Below, one piece after another: positions 14,650 to 15,392 of a stretch of 15,392 bases of DNA. Each line of letters begins with the position of its first letter. Positions within the stretch are counted from its first letter, which is position 1. The position numbers and the translations under genes were made by a program. This DNA comes from Candidatus Thiodictyon intracellulare (GTDB lineage: Bacteria; Pseudomonadota; Gammaproteobacteria; Chromatiales; Chromatiaceae). Below the pieces are notes generated by a model. It had not been told where the DNA came from. It made no database searches and was given only the letters and a program-made list of their open reading frames with translations. The stretch is from positions 1 through 15,392 of the forward strand of contig JADNEJ010000257.1 in NCBI GenBank assembly GCA_016292295.1, in the 5' to 3' direction.

Positions 14650-15044
14650 ATGCGCGCTTGATCGCGACGGGGGAGAGTGAGGCGCGGGTCGAAGGGCCGC
14701 TTGATTTCGACACCGTGGGCCCGTTGTTGGCGGCGGGCGAGGCCCTGCTGCGGCGCCCCGGTGCGCTGCAGATCGATCTAAGCGGGGTGACCGCCGCCAA
14801 CAGCGCCGGCCTGGCCCTGCTGTTGGAGTGGATGGATCTCGCCCGCTCCCGCCGGATCACGGTGAGCTATCTGCATCTGCCCGAGTCACTGCTGCGCATC
14901 GCCGCCTTTTCCAACCTCGAGGCGCTGCTGCCCGTCGCCGAAGGTAGCCGTTTAGCCCCCCCCTGTATCTTAGCCCTCGTCGACGATCATAAGCCTACGC
15001 GATACAGCTCGGCGATACAGCTCGACGGCCGTGCCAGAATATAG
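14646..15044 (+). CDS. mlaB: STAS-domain protein MlaB with an atypical C-terminal tail
   Basis: MlaB binds MlaF and is needed for assembly and activity of the transporter. It is a small STAS-domain protein. The start is a GTG that overlaps the mlaC stop by 4 bases. The domain runs from about residue 10 to 100, with LQIDLSGVTAANSAGLALLLEW (41-62) as the STAS core and SNLEALLPVAEG as the usual end. The further 31 residues to the TAG at 15042-15044 look unlike MlaB. They cross a run of 8 C and one or both 13-base duplications, which suggests that the gene end was replaced by the adjoining IS66-type element. The core is complete, so the protein may still work. Confidence 0.85.
   Translation: MNARLIATGESEARVEGPLDFDTVGPLLAAGEALLRRPGALQIDLSGVTAANSAGLALLLEWMDLARSRRITVSYLHLPESLLRIAAFSNLEALLPVAEGSRLAPPCILALVDDHKPTRYSSAIQLDGRARI
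14956..14963. repeat. Run of eight C
   Basis: A homopolymer of 8 C within the mlaB reading frame, just after the MlaB core. Gain or loss of one base would end the frame within a few codons. It is a candidate slippage site or a sequencing-error site. Confidence 0.7.
14999..15024. repeat. Exact tandem repeat, 2 copies of a 13-base unit (GCGATACAGCTCG)
   Basis: The unit GCGATACAGCTCG occupies 14999-15011 and 15012-15024 with no mismatch. It lies in the 3' tail of the mlaB frame, upstream of the IS66-type transposase start. Confidence 0.9.
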
Positions 15045-15061
15045 TACAAGAATATAGTACA
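15036..15061. repeat. Exact tandem repeat, 2 copies of a different 13-base unit (AGAATATAGTACA)
   Basis: The unit AGAATATAGTACA occupies 15036-15048 and 15049-15061 with no mismatch. The first copy spans the mlaB stop codon. Each copy contains TATAGT, a -10-like hexamer, so the repeat could also hold the transposase promoter, although no good -35 is seen. Confidence 0.9.
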
Positions 15062-15103
15062 ATCTCCTAACCGAGAGCGGGCAAGCGCCGCCAGGCCACT
15101 ACC

Positions 15104-15392
15104 ATGCACCTGAGCGATCACGACCTCAGACAATTCGACGACGCTTATCTGGAGACGCTCACGCTCACGCTCACGCCCGCGCAGGCGCGAGCGTTGTTGG
15201 GCAAGGCGCTGGCGAATCTGAAGGCGGCGCGCGAGCGGCTTGGGGAGACCCTCTCCAACAGTTCGCGGCCACCGAGCACGCGATTGCCGTGGGAGGGGAA
15301 TGGCGGTCAGGAAGCACCCGCTGGCGAAGCCGATGTCCCCGCGGTGTCAGGGGACGTAGCGGATGCGGCGGACACCCCCGGCGGCGCCGATG
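15104..15392 (+). CDS. IS66-family transposase, N-terminal part (runs off the window)
   Basis: From the ATG at 15104 the frame stays open to the window end (96 codons). After an acidic start, a helix LGKALANLKAARERLGETLS leads into NSSRPPSTRLP, the SxNSSxPPS motif that marks the N-terminal region of IS66 transposases. A low-complexity alanine-, aspartate- and glycine-rich linker follows. The catalytic DDE region is outside the window. No IS66 orf1 or orf2 accessory gene lies upstream, so it is likely a single-gene IS66 subgroup. A triplet ACGCTC repeat at 15155-15172 encodes TLTLTL. Confidence 0.8.
   Translation, partial: MHLSDHDLRQFDDAYLETLTLTLTPAQARALLGKALANLKAARERLGETLSNSSRPPSTRLPWEGNGGQEAPAGEADVPAVSGDVADAADTPGGAD

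Larger units (their letters stand above)
14944..15392 (+). mobile_element. Probable left end of an IS66-type element (runs off the window)
   Basis: The IS66-type transposase start at 15104 implies an element end between the mlaB core and that gene. The sequence GTAGCCGTTTAGCCC at 14944-14958 lies exactly where MlaB similarity stops. It resembles the GTA-starting ends of IS66-family elements. The right end, the matching inverted repeat and the 8-base target duplication are outside the window, so the boundary is inferred. Confidence 0.4.

Overview
The window comes from a GC-rich gammaproteobacterium. The gene content and the presence of HPr kinase suggest a purple sulfur bacterium of the Chromatiaceae, but that family-level placement is inference. 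It is a chromosomal housekeeping region, flanked on both sides by insertion-sequence debris: a probable IS630-type transposase start at the left edge and an IS66-type transposase start at the right edge.

Left part (1-823): the 5' end of a probable transposase on the minus strand, about 250 bases without a supported gene, then a plus-strand gene for a divergent hemerythrin-like (HHE) protein. Its 3' end overlaps the convergent ptsI gene by 14 bases.

Central part (810-11514, all minus strand): this is the enterobacterial yrb/rpoN locus with extra PTS genes. In transcription order it reads kdsD, kdsC, lptC, lptA, lptB, rpoN, hpf, ptsN, hprK, rapZ, a mannose-type EIIA, HPr and enzyme I. The first half makes the KDO precursor of LPS and moves LPS to the outer membrane. 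The second half encodes sigma-54, a ribosome hibernation factor and a phosphotransfer circuit with no EIIB or EIIC permease. HPr keeps both His15 (target of enzyme I) and Ser46 (target of HPr kinase), so the circuit looks regulatory rather than sugar-transporting. Many junctions are 4-base stop/start overlaps, implying tight translational coupling. The 239-base gap between hpf and ptsN is unusual: it holds three predicted hairpins and a small arginine-rich upstream reading frame with a good ribosome binding site, ending 3 bases before ptsN.

Right part (11767-15044, plus strand): the mlaFEDCB operon for phospholipid traffic between outer and inner membrane. It is divergent from kdsD, with a good sigma-70-like promoter in the 252-base AT-rich gap; a weaker promoter faces kdsD. 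In E. coli the mla genes lie upstream of kdsD on the same strand, so the layout here is a local rearrangement. The mlaB 3' end appears rebuilt by an adjoining IS66-type element, whose upstream region carries two different 13-base exact tandem duplications.

No tRNA, rRNA or CRISPR array was seen. The genes are mostly ordinary envelope and regulatory genes; the most unusual features are the ptsN leader, the complete regulatory PTS with HprK and the repeat-rich mlaB/IS66 junction.
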